Shown: piece after piece, positions 63,706 through 64,000 of the stretch
Layout of the letters: the number at the start of each line of letters is the position of its first letter
Numbering within the stretch: position 1 is the first letter of the stretch
From: Acerihabitans sp047324305
GTDB lineage: Bacteria; Pseudomonadota; Gammaproteobacteria; Enterobacterales; Enterobacteriaceae
Assembly: GCF_047324305.1 (NCBI RefSeq)
Contig: NZ_CP178740.1
Span: 1,674,001 to 1,738,000, forward strand
Direction of reading: 5' to 3'
Length of the DNA stretch: 64,000 nucleotides
Position numbers and translations under genes: made by a program
The notes under the pieces: model-generated
Databases searched by the model: none
Told to the model about the DNA's origin: nothing
What the model saw: only the letters and a program-made list of their open reading frames with translations

Positions 63706-64000
63706 TTAGTCTAAAGATACGTTCTCGAAATGATGTTTACCCAGTGGATCGACCACATACCCTTTCACTTCCTTACGCACAGGCTCGTATACCGTGGAAT
63801 GGGCAACGATAAGCGCGGGCGCCTGATCGTGCATGACCACCTGGGCCTGTTTGTACAGATCCACGCGTTTCGCATGATCGGACGTGCTGCGCGCCGGCTG
63901 GATCAGGTCTTCAAACGGCTTGTAGCACCACCTTGAGTAGTTGGAGCCGTCTTTTGCCGCATCGCAGCTGAACAGGGTGGCGAAGAAGTTATCCGGATCC
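63706..64000 (-). CDS. dppA: Dipeptide-binding protein, C-terminal part
   Basis: Only the last 98 codons are in the window. The translation ends VVDPLGKHHFENVSLD, almost identical to the end of E. coli DppA as I recall it, and includes the cysteine pair region FFATLFSCDAAKDGSNYSRW and IVAHSTVYEPVRKEVKGY. DppA binds di- and tripeptides in the periplasm for DppBCDF and also serves in peptide chemotaxis and haem uptake in E. coli. The start lies beyond the right edge. Confidence 0.95.
   Translation of the reverse strand, partial: DPDNFFATLFSCDAAKDGSNYSRWCYKPFEDLIQPARSTSDHAKRVDLYKQAQVVMHDQAPALIVAHSTVYEPVRKEVKGYVVDPLGKHHFENVSLD

Overview
The window is a chromosomal segment of an enterobacterium. 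The backbone prlC – rlmJ – gor … yhjD – yhjE … yhjG – kdgK – yhjJ – dctA – yhjK(pdeK) – bcs – dppFDCBA follows the gene order and protein sequences known from Escherichia coli K-12. G+C is high over most of the window. A cellulose operon with bcsD and a proline/alanine-rich first gene, an arcD–arcA pair and a KdgR-type operator point to the plant- or insect-associated side of the Enterobacterales (Pectobacteriaceae or Sodalis-like). That placement is inference; no marker here fixes the genus.

Layout. 1–9.2 kb: partial prlC (-), a DoxX membrane protein, an ASCH-domain protein, a large exported glycoside-hydrolase-like protein, an RcnB-like periplasmic protein, rlmJ and gor. 9.2–16 kb: accessory genes, namely a MarR repressor and DHA2 efflux pump behind a perfect 16-bp palindrome, a CPA1 antiporter, an acyltransferase and a fused ABC exporter. 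16–19 kb: arginine deiminase and its antiporter, without arcB or arcC. 19.5–28.3 kb: a sugar locus in which a hybrid sensor kinase and an OmpR-type regulator flank a ribose-type ABC importer, a D-lyxose-type isomerase and a ROK fructokinase. Together these suggest sensed uptake, isomerisation to a ketose and phosphorylation. 28.4–32 kb: yhjD, yhjE and cdh.

32.1–33.75 kb holds the most unusual structure. The 3' ends of cdh and yhjG converge on an inverted duplication. Each arm is a tandem array of 45-bp units (3 on the left, 14–15 on the right) followed by a GC-rich module whose core is 90% identical between arms over 120 ungapped bases. In the right array each unit carries a small hairpin, and both converging transcripts would carry the same sense strand. 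Between the arms, differences fall evenly over codon positions (4:4:4), which argues against a protein-coding role.

33.9–42.7 kb: yhjG with a lineage-specific repeat insertion, kdgK with a KdgR-like box, yhjJ, dctA and the yhjK/hmsP-type phosphodiesterase. 43.1–55.3 kb: a complete cellulose operon, bcsO-like–bcsQ–bcsA–bcsB–bcsC–bcsD–bcsZ, with a strong predicted sigma-70 promoter and a leader of about 340 nt. 55.3–59.6 kb: an AT-rich, probably acquired island with a VUT-family transporter, a leucine-rich-repeat protein that seems to start at ATT, an HTH/S24-like regulator lacking the usual catalytic lysine, an unknown downstream gene and a frameshifted pseudogene. 59.6–64 kb: the dipeptide importer dppF–dppD–dppC–dppB and the 3' end of dppA, with three hairpins between dppA and dppB.

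No tRNA, rRNA, CRISPR array or intact insertion sequence was recognised.
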